Source: Vibrio pomeroyi (GTDB lineage: Bacteria; Pseudomonadota; Gammaproteobacteria; Enterobacterales; Vibrionaceae). From it: 64,000 nucleotides of DNA. The translations under genes and the position numbers were made by a program. This document shows, piece after piece, positions 51,837 to 60,709 of this stretch. The stretch spans positions 868,001 through 932,000 of the forward strand of contig CP090854.1 in assembly GCA_041879425.1 (NCBI GenBank), given 5' to 3'. The stretch's first letter is position 1. Each line of letters starts with the position of its first letter. The notes under the pieces are model-generated. The model had not been told where the DNA came from, did no database searches, and saw only the letters and a program-made list of their open reading frames with translations.

Positions 51837-53027
51837 ATGTTGAATCGTATTTCTAGCTTCCATAACTATCAGTCAGTACAAAATGACTTGCGCCGCCAAG
51901 AGAACAAGGTGCATCACAACCAAGCGCAACTCGCTTCTGGTAAGAAGCTGCAGTCGCCGAGTGATGACCCGTTAGCGACGCACTATTTGCAAAACATCGG
52001 TCAACAGTCAGAGCAGCTTAAGCAATATGTTGATGCGATTACTTTGGTCAGAAACCGTCTTGAGCATCATGAGGTATTGGTTTCTAACACTGAAGGCTTT
52101 GCTGATGAAGCAAAACGAACCGTGATGGAAATGATCAACGGTGCGCTTTCCCCTGAAGACCGTTTAGCGAAAAAGCGTGAGATCCAAGAGCTAGCGAATA
52201 ACTTCCTGCACTTGGCTAACTCTCAAGATGAGTCGGGTAACTACACATTTGCAGGCACTAAGCCGAAAAATCAGCCTTTCTTTCGAGATAACGAAGGGAA
52301 TGTGACGTATCAAGGTGATGACTACCAACGCAAGATGCGTGTGGCAAGCAGCTTTGAAATGGCGATGAATGATCCCGGCAGCAAGATGTTTATGGAAATA
52401 GACAACCCGTTCGGTGATTACGAGCCTCAATATGAGCTTGAACCTGCGTCTGAGCTATTGCTCGGGCGTGCGACCAACAGCAATGAAGATGGGTCTACTT
52501 ATAAAGTGACTTTTGTCGACATGCAGACGGGTAATTTCGCTTATCAGCTTGAAAAAGACGGCGCAGTGGTTGCGGCGGAAGATTTTGATCCTTCAACAGG
52601 TATTGTTTACGAAGGGCTGAATATTCAAGTCAAAGGTCAGATCACTAAGGGTGACTCAATCACCTTAGAGCCTAGAGAGACATTCTCTATCTTTGATACG
52701 TTCAAAGAAGCGGCAGAACAGGCAGAAAACCCTGTGTCGGATGCATCGGCAACGGCGAAATTGCACCAAGTAACAGAAGAGTTCCATGCTGCGTTTATCC
52801 ATTTAACTAAGGCGAGAACCGATGTCGGTGCACGCTTGAGTACCTTGGATATTCAAGAGCAACAACATGAAGACTTTAAGTTGTCTTTGGCGAAAGCGAA
52901 AAGCAACTTTGAAGACTTGGATTATTCGAAAGCCATCATTGAATTCAATGAAAACTCTCGAGCACTCCAAGCTTCACAACAAGCGTTTGGTAAAACAAAA
53001 GACCTAACCTTGTTTAACTATATATAA
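51837..53027 (+). CDS. flgL: Hook-filament junction protein FlgL
   Basis: A 396-residue hook-associated protein 3. N-terminal MLNRISSFHNYQSVQNDLRRQENKVHHNQAQLASGKKLQSPSDDP is the flagellin-like D0/D1 domain, and the C-terminal FKLSLAKAKSNFEDLDYSKAIIEFNENSRALQASQQAFGKTKDL closes it. It sits between FlgK and the filament. Last gene of flgKL; an inverted-repeat structure follows at 53110. Confidence 0.96.
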   Translation: MLNRISSFHNYQSVQNDLRRQENKVHHNQAQLASGKKLQSPSDDPLATHYLQNIGQQSEQLKQYVDAITLVRNRLEHHEVLVSNTEGFADEAKRTVMEMINGALSPEDRLAKKREIQELANNFLHLANSQDESGNYTFAGTKPKNQPFFRDNEGNVTYQGDDYQRKMRVASSFEMAMNDPGSKMFMEIDNPFGDYEPQYELEPASELLLGRATNSNEDGSTYKVTFVDMQTGNFAYQLEKDGAVVAAEDFDPSTGIVYEGLNIQVKGQITKGDSITLEPRETFSIFDTFKEAAEQAENPVSDASATAKLHQVTEEFHAAFIHLTKARTDVGARLSTLDIQEQQHEDFKLSLAKAKSNFEDLDYSKAIIEFNENSRALQASQQAFGKTKDLTLFNYI

Positions 53028-53282
53028 CGATCTAGTGGTGAACTGCTGTTCATCACGGAGTCGATTCTTTGCCTTATGTGCTATGCCATACGTGCGAATG
53101 ACTCCAATGTTTGCCGCTTTTTTGTACTAAACATCTTGTTTTTCAAGATAGCGGCAAAAAACGGCAATCAGGAGGGAATACGTTGTTTCACCCTCAAAGA
53201 ACAAACAATCATAATCGCGTTTAATTTTGTGTAAGTTTTTGATTTTTAATTAATTAAAAAATTTTTCATACAAAATTAAACT

Positions 53283-53298
53283 TGGCATACAACTTGTA
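53283..53298 (+). promoter_or_regulatory. Sigma-54 promoter of flaA
   Basis: TGGCAT-ACAAC-TTGTA: GG and the -12 position are correctly 12 apart, but the -12 dinucleotide is GT, not GC. V. cholerae flaA is likewise sigma-54 dependent. It is about 140 bp before the ATG. Confidence 0.6.
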
Positions 53299-53401
53299 TC
53301 TGTGTTGGTTATAAATGATTAATACAGATCTTAAATCCTGAATAGGGTTTATCGAGTAATACACGGTCAGTGCTTATCCATATGAGAGTAAAGCTGGCCG
53401 C

Positions 53402-53420
53402 TTCGCAGAAAGTTTGCGAA
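53402..53420 (+). other. Leader hairpin just upstream of the flaA ribosome site
   Basis: TTCGC-AGAAAGTTT-GCGAA ends six bases before AAGGAG (53426-53431) and 17 bases before the flaA ATG at 53438. Another, imperfect pairing (GGTCAG…CTGGCC) lies upstream. It may affect translation or mRNA stability; inferred. Confidence 0.45.
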
Positions 53421-53437
53421 CTCATAAGGAGAGCAAA

Positions 53438-54574
53438 ATGGCTATCAATGTAAGCACTAACGTATCTGCTATGACAGCACAGCGTTACCTGAATAAAGCG
53501 TCTAATGACTTAGCGACTTCTATGGAGCGTTTGTCATCTGGTCACAAGATCAACAGCGCGAAAGACGATGCAGCGGGTCTGCAAATCTCGAACCGCTTAA
53601 CGGCACAATCTCGTGGTCTTGATGTAGCAATGCGTAATGCTAACGACGGTATTTCGATTGCTCAAACCGCTGAAGGCGCGATGAACGAATCGACCAACGT
53701 ACTACAGCGTATGCGTGATCTAGCGATTCAGTCATCAAACGGCACTAACTCTCCAGCAGAGCGTACTGCACTGAATGAAGAGTCAATGGCACTTCAAGAT
53801 GAGCTTAACCGTATCGCGGAAACAACTTCTTTTGGTGGTCGTCGTCTACTGAACGGTTCATTTGGTGAAGCGTCGTTCCAGATTGGTTCAAACTCTGGTG
53901 AAGCGATGATCATGGCGTTGACTAGCATTCGTGCCGATGATTTCCGCATGGGTGGTACTACGTTTGATTCAGAAAACGCGAAAGATAAAGATTGGCAAGT
54001 GCCGCCAACCGCAAGCGATCTTAAGTTCGAATTTAAGACTAAAGCGGGCGAAGACATCATTCTAGATATCAACACCAAAGCGGGTGACGATATTGAAGAA
54101 CTGGCGACTTACATTAATGGTCAATCTGATCTAGTGAATGCATCGGTTACCGATGAAGGCCGTTTACAACTGTTCGTTGCTGAACCAGATCTTGAGGGCT
54201 CAATGTCTATCTCTGGTGGTCTAGCATCTGAGCTAGGTATTAAGAGTGAAGGCCGCGCTACATCAGTTCAAGATATCAGCCTAACAAGCGTTGCAGGCTC
54301 ACAGAACGCAATCAGTGTGATTGATTCTGCAATGAAGTACGTAGATTCACAGCGTGCTGATTTGGGTGCGAAACAGAACCGTCTAAGCCACAGTATTAAT
54401 AACTTGGCAAACGTACAAGAGAACGTAGACGCTTCTAACAGCCGAATCAAAGATACGGACTTTGCGAAAGAGACGACGCAAATGACCAAGTCACAAATTC
54501 TGCAACAAGCAGGTACTTCAATACTTGCTCAAGCAAAACAGTTGCCTAACTCTGCAATGACATTATTGCAATAG
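53438..54574 (+). CDS. flaA: Flagellin FlaA (main polar filament subunit)
   Basis: A 378-residue flagellin starting at [21 protein letters not shown]; the in-frame codon eight residues earlier has no ribosome site, whereas AAGGAG precedes this ATG. Conserved D0/D1 ends: [34 protein letters not shown] and [33 protein letters not shown]. Like V. cholerae FlaA it has [22 protein letters not shown] and the end [10 protein letters not shown], which the other two flagellins lack. In vibrios FlaA is the essential filament subunit and is transcribed by sigma-54, matching the promoter seen here. Confidence 0.85.
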   Translation: MAINVSTNVSAMTAQRYLNKASNDLATSMERLSSGHKINSAKDDAAGLQISNRLTAQSRGLDVAMRNANDGISIAQTAEGAMNESTNVLQRMRDLAIQSSNGTNSPAERTALNEESMALQDELNRIAETTSFGGRRLLNGSFGEASFQIGSNSGEAMIMALTSIRADDFRMGGTTFDSENAKDKDWQVPPTASDLKFEFKTKAGEDIILDINTKAGDDIEELATYINGQSDLVNASVTDEGRLQLFVAEPDLEGSMSISGGLASELGIKSEGRATSVQDISLTSVAGSQNAISVIDSAMKYVDSQRADLGAKQNRLSHSINNLANVQENVDASNSRIKDTDFAKETTQMTKSQILQQAGTSILAQAKQLPNSAMTLLQ

Positions 54575-54766
54575 TTATTGGTTGAACTTGCTGCTCGTGT
54601 TCAGACGTGAGCCATGCAGCAAGGGAAACTGGCAAGCATACTTACTATTGAGTGTTTAGCTCTCTCATCTCTCACCTGCTATCCATTTTTACGGTAAGAA
54701 TGCAACGGCAAGTCGGAAATGTGTTCATTTCTCGATGATCTCCACACAGGCTCTGACGCGCCAACT

Positions 54767-54801
54767 AGCCCCGGTTCTCTCAAAGGAAAAGGGGCTTTTT
54801 C
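54767..54801 (+). terminator. Terminator after flaA
   Basis: AGCCCC (54767-54772) pairs with GGGGCT (54791-54796), followed by TTTTTCC. Confidence 0.75.
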
Positions 54802-55139
54802 CTTTCTGACGTCTACCTTTCTGTTTCTTCGCTATCTACTTAGTTTGCCTAGCCGCTTCTCAACTCCAGTTCTCTACTCTAGTTCTCAACCTTGAATGAA
54901 CTTCACCTGCTACCGCGGAAAATAGCCCACCTCAATGTACTAAATCTGTCCGCATAGAGGATCTTTGATGATCGATCATTTCTATACGTTGACCCATTTC
55001 TACGGTTACTAGTCTGTTTTTTGAACAGATTGAGATCTTTTATCAATTGAAGTCTGCAGTTGTTATTGAAAAATGTAATCTTTAAGTGTCTGAAAAATAT
55101 TAACTTAATAATTTTTTTGTGGTTTTTTAAAAGTTTTTC

Positions 55140-55166
55140 TAAAGCTTCTGAATTTCGCGCCGTTAT
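55140..55166 (+). promoter_or_regulatory. Sigma-28 promoter of the second flagellin gene
   Basis: TAAA (55140-55143), a 15-bp spacer, then GCCGTTAT (55159-55166); consensus TAAA-N15-GCCGATAA. It is about 80 bp before the start codon, which excludes an upstream start. Confidence 0.85.
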
Positions 55167-55193
55167 TAAAAGTAACTTTGAGAGAACTACTTT

Positions 55194-55216
55194 GGTTTTC
55201 CGAGACGTCGGAAACC
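55194..55216 (+). other. Leader hairpin of the second flagellin gene
   Basis: GGTTTTCCGA-GACG-TCGGAAACC forms a strong stem (one bulged T) starting about 20 nt after the expected transcription start and 32 nt before the start codon. Confidence 0.5.
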
Positions 55217-55248
55217 GCTATACCGGAAAATCAATTGGAGAAATCACC

Positions 55249-56382
55249 ATGGCAGTGAATGTAAATACAAACGTTTCAGCGATGACAGCGCAACGTTACC
55301 TAAACAACGCAAACAGCGCACAACAAACATCAATGGAGCGTCTAGCTTCAGGCTCTAAAATCAACAGCGCAAAAGATGACGCTGCAGGCCTACAAATCTC
55401 GAACCGTTTGAACGTTCAGAGTCGTGGTCTTGATGTTGCTGTACGTAACGCGAACGACGGTATCTCTATTGCACAAACTGCTGAAGGTGCAATGAATGAG
55501 ACAACAAACATCCTGCAACGTATGCGTGATTTGTCTCTACAATCTTCAAACGGCTCAAACTCAAAATCTGAGCGTGTAGCGATTCAAGAAGAAGTAACAG
55601 CGCTGAACGACGAGCTAAACCGTATCGCGGAAACGACGTCTTTTGGTGGCAACAAGCTACTTAACGGTACTCACGGTACTAAGTCATTCCAAATCGGTGC
55701 GGACAACGGTGAAGCGGTAATGCTTCAACTGAAAGACATGCGCTCTGATAACGCTCAGATGGGTGGTAAGAGCTACCAAACTGAGAACGCGAAAGACAAA
55801 GACTGGAACGTTCAAGCAGGTTCTAACGACCTAAAATTGTCGTTCACTGACAACTTCGGTCAAGCACAAGAAATCGACATCAGCGCAAAAGCGGGTGACG
55901 ACATCGAAGAGCTAGCGACTTACATCAACGGTCAACAAGACTCTGTTAAAGCGTCTGTTACTGAAGACGGCAAGCTGCAAATGTTCACAGGCAACAACAA
56001 AGTGAGCGGCGATGTGTCTTTCTCTGGCGGTCTTGCGGGTGAGCTAGGTATTCAAGCAGCTAAAGACGTAACGGTTGATACTATCGACGTAACATCTGTT
56101 GGCGGTGCACAAGAGTCTGTAGCAGTCATCGATGCGGCACTTAAGTACGTAGACAGCCACCGTGCTGAGCTAGGTGCTTTCCAAAACCGTTTCGACCACG
56201 CTATCAGCAACTTAGACAACATTAACGAAAACGTTAATGCATCTAAGAGCCGTATTAAAGATACCGACTTCGCGAAAGAAACGACTCAGATGACTAAGTC
56301 TCAGATCCTTTCTCAAGCTTCAAGCTCGATTCTTGCTCAAGCGAAGCAAGCTCCGAACTCGGCACTTAGCCTACTAGGTTAA
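55249..56382 (+). CDS. flaC: Flagellin (FlaC-like)
   Basis: A 377-residue flagellin starting [32 protein letters not shown]. The conserved ends include [19 protein letters not shown] and [35 protein letters not shown]. It is closest to V. cholerae FlaC ([35 protein letters not shown]). The start is at 55249 because the sigma-28 promoter lies at 55140-55166. In vibrios such sigma-28 flagellins are minor filament components. Monocistronic, ending in a terminator. Confidence 0.8.
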   Translation: MAVNVNTNVSAMTAQRYLNNANSAQQTSMERLASGSKINSAKDDAAGLQISNRLNVQSRGLDVAVRNANDGISIAQTAEGAMNETTNILQRMRDLSLQSSNGSNSKSERVAIQEEVTALNDELNRIAETTSFGGNKLLNGTHGTKSFQIGADNGEAVMLQLKDMRSDNAQMGGKSYQTENAKDKDWNVQAGSNDLKLSFTDNFGQAQEIDISAKAGDDIEELATYINGQQDSVKASVTEDGKLQMFTGNNKVSGDVSFSGGLAGELGIQAAKDVTVDTIDVTSVGGAQESVAVIDAALKYVDSHRAELGAFQNRFDHAISNLDNINENVNASKSRIKDTDFAKETTQMTKSQILSQASSSILAQAKQAPNSALSLLG

Positions 56383-56463
56383 TCGATTGAAAAGCCACGT
56401 TGACTATAATCGTCGACGTTAGGCTTCCACAAATTAGCTCGTGGTGAGAGATGAGCGCTAAAC

Positions 56464-56490
56464 AAACCCAGCTTCGGCTGGGTTTTTTAT
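56464..56490 (+). terminator. Terminator after the second flagellin gene
   Basis: AAACCCAGC-TTCG-GCTGGGTTT followed by TTT, a UUCG-capped stem. Confidence 0.92.
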
Positions 56491-56550
56491 TGCCTGTTAT
56501 TTAACGAAGGCGTATTTGGAGAAGTGCATTATTGGTAAACACAAGCAAAA

Positions 56551-56594
56551 GCGAGATTCCCTATCACGTTCGTGCCTCACTGTAGGGAATGACG
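56551..56594 (-). repeat. REP-like palindromic unit, minus orientation
   Basis: ATTCCCTA (56556-56563) pairs with TAGGGAAT (56583-56590) around CACG-TT-CGTG (56565-56574). On the minus strand it begins CGTCATTCCC and ends AGGGAATCTCGC. Confidence 0.6.
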
Positions 56595-56682
56595 GGAATA
56601 GGGCGATGATGATCCTATTGCTTTGCAATATAAGTACGCTTTGTTCGAGTAAGTAATGACTCAGTAGAACAATTACTTTTAT

Positions 56683-56724
56683 CGTCATCCCAGAATCGAG
56701 TAGAACGAGATATCAGGGATCTGC
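56683..56724 (+). repeat. REP-like palindromic unit, plus orientation
   Basis: Begins CGTCATCCC and ends AGGGATCTGC, with ATCCC and GGGAT arms. The ends match the unit at 56551-56594, which is inverted relative to it. Confidence 0.55.
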
Positions 56725-56861
56725 TTTGGTTTTTATGTGCAAGGCGACACTTATAAATGAACAAAGGTAGGAAACTTTAGCGAATGTCGCCCTATTAATT
56801 GAAGACCGATCACACTTTCCTTTGTTGTTGAAAAGAATATGAAAAAAAGCGAATTTTTTAT

Positions 56862-56888
56862 TAAAGCTTCTAATTAAGGGGCCGTTAA
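56862..56888 (+). promoter_or_regulatory. Sigma-28 promoter of the third flagellin gene
   Basis: TAAA (56862-56865), a 15-bp spacer, then GCCGTTAA (56881-56888); one mismatch to consensus. Confidence 0.88.
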
Positions 56889-56962
56889 AGGGATTGAGAG
56901 AAATGATATGTACCAATGTAAGGTGAGAGAGACACTGGTGCATAAACAAAATTGACATGTAT

Positions 56963-56986
56963 TTGTGTGAGGTGAGAGTCACATAA
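56963..56986 (+). other. Leader hairpin of the third flagellin gene
   Basis: TTGTGTGA-GGTGAGAG-TCACATAA pairs with one G-T pair, about 32 nt before the start codon, in the same relative position as in the other two flagellin leaders. Confidence 0.4.
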
Positions 56987-57018
56987 GTACATTAAAAAAT
57001 GCCTAAAGGAGATCAACT

Positions 57019-58149
57019 ATGGCGATTAATGTAAGCACAAATGTGTCTGCAATGACGGCTCAGCGCTACCTAAATAGCGCGGCTGAAGGTACTCAAAAAT
57101 CAATGGAGCGTTTGTCTTCTGGCTATAAAATCAATAGCGCAAAAGATGATGCTGCAGGCCTACAAATCTCTAACCGCTTAACGTCGCAAAGTCGTGGCCT
57201 AGATATGGCTGTAAAAAACGCGAATGACGGTATCTCTATTGCACAGACTGCTGAAGGTGCAATGAATGAGTCAACCAACATTCTGCAACGTATGCGTGAC
57301 CTTTCTCTTCAATCTTCAAATGGTTCGAACAGCAAATCTGAACGTGTTGCGATCCAAGAAGAAGTCTCTGCTCTAAACACAGAACTTAACCGTATCGCTG
57401 AAACGACCTCTTTTGGTGGTAACAAGCTTCTTAACGGTACTTACGGCAGCCAATCTTTCCAAATCGGTGCTGACTCCGGTGAAGCAGTAATGCTATCTAT
57501 GAGCAACATGCGTACTGACACTCAAGACATGGGGGGTAAGAGCTACGGTGTTACTGAAGGTAAAGATGCATCTTGGCGTGTAGGTGCTGGTGCTGACCTG
57601 ACTATCAAATACAACGATAAGTTTGGTGAAGCGCAAGAGCTATCTATCTCTGCTAAAGAAGGCAACGATATCGAAGAGCTAGCAACTTACATCAACGGTC
57701 AAAGCCAAGACGTTAAAGCGTCTGTAGGTGAAGGCGGCAAACTGCAACTTTTCGCATCAAGCCAAAAAGTTGAAGGCGAAGTTGAGTTCGGTGGCAGCCT
57801 TGCTGGTGAACTAGGTATCGGTGCTGGTAAAGACGTTACTGTTAACGACATCGACGTAACATCGGTTGCAGGTGCAAACGAAGCAGTATCTATCATTGAT
57901 GGCGCTCTAAAATCTGTAGATAGCCAACGTGCATCTCTTGGTGCTTTCCAAAACCGTTTTGACCACGCAATCAGCAACTTAGACAACATCAACGAAAACG
58001 TTAATGCATCTAAGAGCCGTATCAAAGATACCGATTACGCGAAAGAAACAACGGCAATGACGAAGTCTCAAATCCTACAACAGGCGAGTACTTCTATCCT
58101 AGCTCAAGCGAAACAATCACCATCAGCAGCTCTAAGCTTATTGGGCTAA
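57019..58149 (+). CDS. Flagellin (FlaB/FlaD-type)
   Basis: A 376-residue flagellin ([32 protein letters not shown]). The N- and C-terminal thirds nearly match the FlaC-like protein ([53 protein letters not shown]), while the central D2/D3-like part is its own. Sigma-28 promoter upstream. Probably a minor filament subunit like FlaB/FlaD of other vibrios; the letter cannot be assigned by eye. AAGGAG precedes the ATG. Confidence 0.85.
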   Translation: MAINVSTNVSAMTAQRYLNSAAEGTQKSMERLSSGYKINSAKDDAAGLQISNRLTSQSRGLDMAVKNANDGISIAQTAEGAMNESTNILQRMRDLSLQSSNGSNSKSERVAIQEEVSALNTELNRIAETTSFGGNKLLNGTYGSQSFQIGADSGEAVMLSMSNMRTDTQDMGGKSYGVTEGKDASWRVGAGADLTIKYNDKFGEAQELSISAKEGNDIEELATYINGQSQDVKASVGEGGKLQLFASSQKVEGEVEFGGSLAGELGIGAGKDVTVNDIDVTSVAGANEAVSIIDGALKSVDSQRASLGAFQNRFDHAISNLDNINENVNASKSRIKDTDYAKETTAMTKSQILQQASTSILAQAKQSPSAALSLLG

Positions 58150-58171
58150 ACTTACCTCGGTAAGTAGCGGT

Positions 58172-58196
58172 AAACTCTACTCTGGGTAGAGTTTTA
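58172..58196 (+). terminator. Hairpin between third flagellin and flaG
   Basis: AAACTCTAC-TCTGG-GTAGAGTTTT lies 22 bp after the flagellin stop and 35 bp before the flaG start. The short T tail suggests partial termination; see the finding on flaG. Confidence 0.75.
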
Positions 58197-58230
58197 CTGT
58201 ATGGCTCATAAAGGAGGGAGGGAGAGTGTT

Positions 58231-58656
58231 ATGGAAATATCATCCAACGCATCGAACATCCAGCCTTATGGCTCACCTAATGGCATTAAATTTGCAAGCG
58301 ATGAAGGTAGTAGTGCGTCGAGCACTTCACGACTGAAAGAAGCAACACCTTATGACAAGGTAGAAAAATCGAAAGAGGAAGCTACCGAAGCGGCGATTCA
58401 ATTAGCTCAACATAGACAAGAGCTGAATGATGAAGAGCGAGTCAAGATGGTGGAGAAGGTGAACGAGTTTATCTCCTCTCTCAATAAGGGTGTTGCCTTT
58501 AAGGTTGATGAAGAGTCAGGTAGGGATGTGGTGACCATTTATGAGACCACAACCGGTGATATTATTCGCCAAATACCCGATGAAGAAATGCTTGAAATTC
58601 TAAGACGCCTAGCAGCCCAAAACTCGAATAGTCGAATATTTGAGGTGAAGGTTTAA
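58231..58656 (+). CDS. flaG: Flagellar protein FlaG
   Basis: A 141-residue protein that influences filament length in some bacteria. The start is the ATG at 58231 behind a very strong GGAGGGAGGGAG; an in-frame ATG at 58201 would put that site inside the gene. The C-terminal FlaG domain is visible: VNEFISSLNKGVAFKVDEESGRDVVTIYETTTGDIIRQIPDEEMLEILRRLA. First gene of flaG-fliD-flaI-fliS. Confidence 0.92.
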   Translation: MEISSNASNIQPYGSPNGIKFASDEGSSASSTSRLKEATPYDKVEKSKEEATEAAIQLAQHRQELNDEERVKMVEKVNEFISSLNKGVAFKVDEESGRDVVTIYETTTGDIIRQIPDEEMLEILRRLAAQNSNSRIFEVKV

Positions 58657-58678
58657 GTCGTATTATTGAGGTGGTTTA

Positions 58679-60706
58679 ATGAGTTTTGGCCCAATGGGGA
58701 TTTCGTCTGGCATGGATATCAATTCCATGGTCAGCAAAATTGTTGATTCGGAGCGTGTACCTAAACAGCAACGAATCGACAATGAACGAACGCGAATCGA
58801 TACCAGCATTAGTGCCTATGGAAGACTCAGAGAATCCCTTGATTCGATGAAAAACCTGATGACAAACTTTCGTCAGGAAAAAGCTTTTGCTGTGCGAACA
58901 GTGGAAAGTACCGATGAAGCGCTTGTCTCTGCAACCGCGACTACCGAAGCGATCGCTGGCAAGTATGCCATCGATGTGTTGCAGCTTGCCCAAAGCCATA
59001 AAGTGGCTTCTGATGTGCTATCAGAAGACATGAAATTTGGCCCAGGTAAGCTGCAGGTTTCGCTTGGTGATGACAGCTTTTATGTGCAAGTTGGCGATAG
59101 ATCGAAACTGATCGATATCGTTCGAAGCATAAACGGTGCAGATAGCAATCCAGGCGTTCGCGCATCTGTTATTAATGATGTTGAAGGCCCGCGACTTATT
59201 GTTGCCTCGAACCAGTCTGGTTCCGATCAGCAGATCAGCATTAATGTCGAATCTGATGCTGCTAATCCTCTCAAAAAACTCGAATACAAAACTCTGGAAG
59301 AGCGTGTTAAAGCGCTAGAGAAAGCTCGCCTTGCCGCTCAAGACGTTCTTGCTCTGACACCCGCAGGAAAAGCCGCACAACTTGTTGATGACGCGATTTC
59401 GAACGATGACCCTAATGCGAGTGAAACACTCGATGAAGACGGCAATGTCATCCCTGCATCCCAAACCGATTCTACCTCCGTTGCGGACGAAGGTTCTCAA
59501 AGCCTTAGCTACGGTGAACAAGCCGCTGCCGACGGTCAAGCTGCCCTTGATGCAGCTAAAGCGGCAAAATCTGTCATGCCTGAAGACAATATCCCAGGTT
59601 GGACGGAAACTGCCTCTGGTACGCTTCTTGATTCTTACTACACACCAGAACTAGAGCTTGATGAAAAAGCGATAGAGAAAGCACCCGATGTTCCGGGGTG
59701 GTCAAATGCTGCCTCAGGTACGTTGACAGATTCCTATGTGACGCCAAAAGAAGCTCAGCAAAAGCTTGAGGCTGAGCAGGCGCGTATCGAAGAAAAGATC
59801 TCACAAGAAAAAGCAGAGCTGGCGGAGAAAGTTCAAAAAGGCGAATTGACCGCTGAACAAGCCAAAAAGATTGAGCGTGCCAAACTCGATCCAGAAGAAC
59901 GTGAGCAATTAGAGAAGGTCGATAAAGCACAAGCTGACCTAGCTCAGGCTCAAGAGTCTTTCGATACCTACAGTGGTATGACGGAAGTTCAAGCCGGACA
60001 AGATTCAATGGTTGTCTTGGATGGCGTTGCTCAGCTCTCAAGTAACAATAATGTGATTGAAGATGCCGTAGAAGGCATCGATATTACGGTAAAAGGAAAA
60101 ACACCCAAAGATAAGCCGCCGGCAGAAATTGGTGTGGAGTATGACCGTAATAGTGTTCGTCAAGACATTGAAGCTTTTGTTAATTCTTACAATCAATTTT
60201 ACCAAGTGTCTAAAAACTTGGCGGGCGTTGACCCAACGACCGGCCAAAAAGGACCGCTGTCTGGCGACAGTACCGTGCGTAACGCTGACTCACGATTGAA
60301 AGGTGTGTTCTCATCAAGCATTGAAGGCGCGCCTGATAACCTAAAATCTTTGACCGAGTTTGGTATCACAACCACAAGACAAGGTTCGTTAGAGATCAAC
60401 TACGACATGCTCGACCGCCAACTGAACAACAACTTCGATAAGCTGGGAGAGTTCTTTGGCGGCAACAACGGTTTTGCTAAAAAAGTCGAAGACGCGATTC
60501 AAGGTATCACAGGTATCACTGGCTCAATTCGTACAAGAGAAAAGAGCTTAGTCGAGCAAAACTACCGCCTCGCGGATGACCAAAGCGCGCTTGACCGACG
60601 GATGGATAGCTTGGAGAGCCGTACCCACTCTAAGTTCACCGCGATGCAAGACGCGACCAGTAAGATGCAATCTCAGCTGGGCAGTATGATGAATGCGTTG
60701 GGCTAA
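58679..60706 (+). CDS. fliD: Filament cap protein FliD (long, with insertion)
   Basis: A 675-residue filament cap that promotes flagellin polymerisation. The N-terminal FliD domain begins FGPMGISSGMDINSMVSKIVDSERVPKQQRIDNE; the C-terminal domain includes LVEQNYRLADDQSALDRRMDSLESRTHSKFTAMQDATSKMQSQLGSMMNAL. Between about residues 200 and 440 an Ala/Glu/Lys-rich insertion carries the motif PGWxxxASGTLxDSYxTP twice (residues 306-323 and 339-356) and a coiled coil (about 355-430). Enteric FliD is about 470 residues. Three bases separate it from flaI. Confidence 0.93.
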   Translation: MSFGPMGISSGMDINSMVSKIVDSERVPKQQRIDNERTRIDTSISAYGRLRESLDSMKNLMTNFRQEKAFAVRTVESTDEALVSATATTEAIAGKYAIDVLQLAQSHKVASDVLSEDMKFGPGKLQVSLGDDSFYVQVGDRSKLIDIVRSINGADSNPGVRASVINDVEGPRLIVASNQSGSDQQISINVESDAANPLKKLEYKTLEERVKALEKARLAAQDVLALTPAGKAAQLVDDAISNDDPNASETLDEDGNVIPASQTDSTSVADEGSQSLSYGEQAAADGQAALDAAKAAKSVMPEDNIPGWTETASGTLLDSYYTPELELDEKAIEKAPDVPGWSNAASGTLTDSYVTPKEAQQKLEAEQARIEEKISQEKAELAEKVQKGELTAEQAKKIERAKLDPEEREQLEKVDKAQADLAQAQESFDTYSGMTEVQAGQDSMVVLDGVAQLSSNNNVIEDAVEGIDITVKGKTPKDKPPAEIGVEYDRNSVRQDIEAFVNSYNQFYQVSKNLAGVDPTTGQKGPLSGDSTVRNADSRLKGVFSSSIEGAPDNLKSLTEFGITTTRQGSLEINYDMLDRQLNNNFDKLGEFFGGNNGFAKKVEDAIQGITGITGSIRTREKSLVEQNYRLADDQSALDRRMDSLESRTHSKFTAMQDATSKMQSQLGSMMNALG

Positions 60707-60709
60707 TCG

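Larger units (their letters stand above)
53028..53437. other. flgL-flaA intergenic region with nested inverted repeats and leader
   Basis: About 410 bp without a gene. At 53110-53117 TTTGCCGC pairs with GCGGCAAA at 53151-53158 around a small hairpin ATCTTG-TTTTT-CAAGAT (53133-53149). It may terminate the flgKL transcript. The sigma-54 element of flaA is at 53283-53298. After it comes a leader of about 130 nt containing the hairpin at 53402-53420. Confidence 0.6.
54575..55248. other. flaA - second flagellin intergenic region
   Basis: About 670 bp without a credible gene. It holds the flaA terminator at 54767-54801, a perfect 12-bp palindrome ATGATCGATCAT at 54968-54979, an inverted pair TCTGTT/AACAGA near 55014-55030, and the sigma-28 promoter and leader hairpin of the next flagellin. 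An in-frame extension of the next gene back to 55060 lacks flagellin character. Confidence 0.55.
56491..57018. other. Second-third flagellin intergenic region with inverted repeats
   Basis: About 530 bp. Two short minus-strand frames (56497-56688 and 56713-56982) overlap repeats and the promoter and are rejected. The region holds two REP-like palindromes in opposite orientation, then the sigma-28 promoter at 56862 and a leader hairpin at 56963-56986. Confidence 0.55.

Noticed and set aside
55060..55248. N-terminal extension of the second flagellin
   Set aside because: It precedes or overlaps the sigma-28 promoter and leader hairpin, and flagellins are not made with such extensions.
56497..56982. 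Two short minus-strand frames between flagellin genes
   Set aside because: They overlap the palindromic repeats and the sigma-28 promoter and have no ribosome sites.
59574..60041. 155-residue minus-strand frame inside fliD
   Set aside because: It is a shadow of the Ala/Glu/Lys-rich fliD reading frame, with no ribosome site or recognisable domain.
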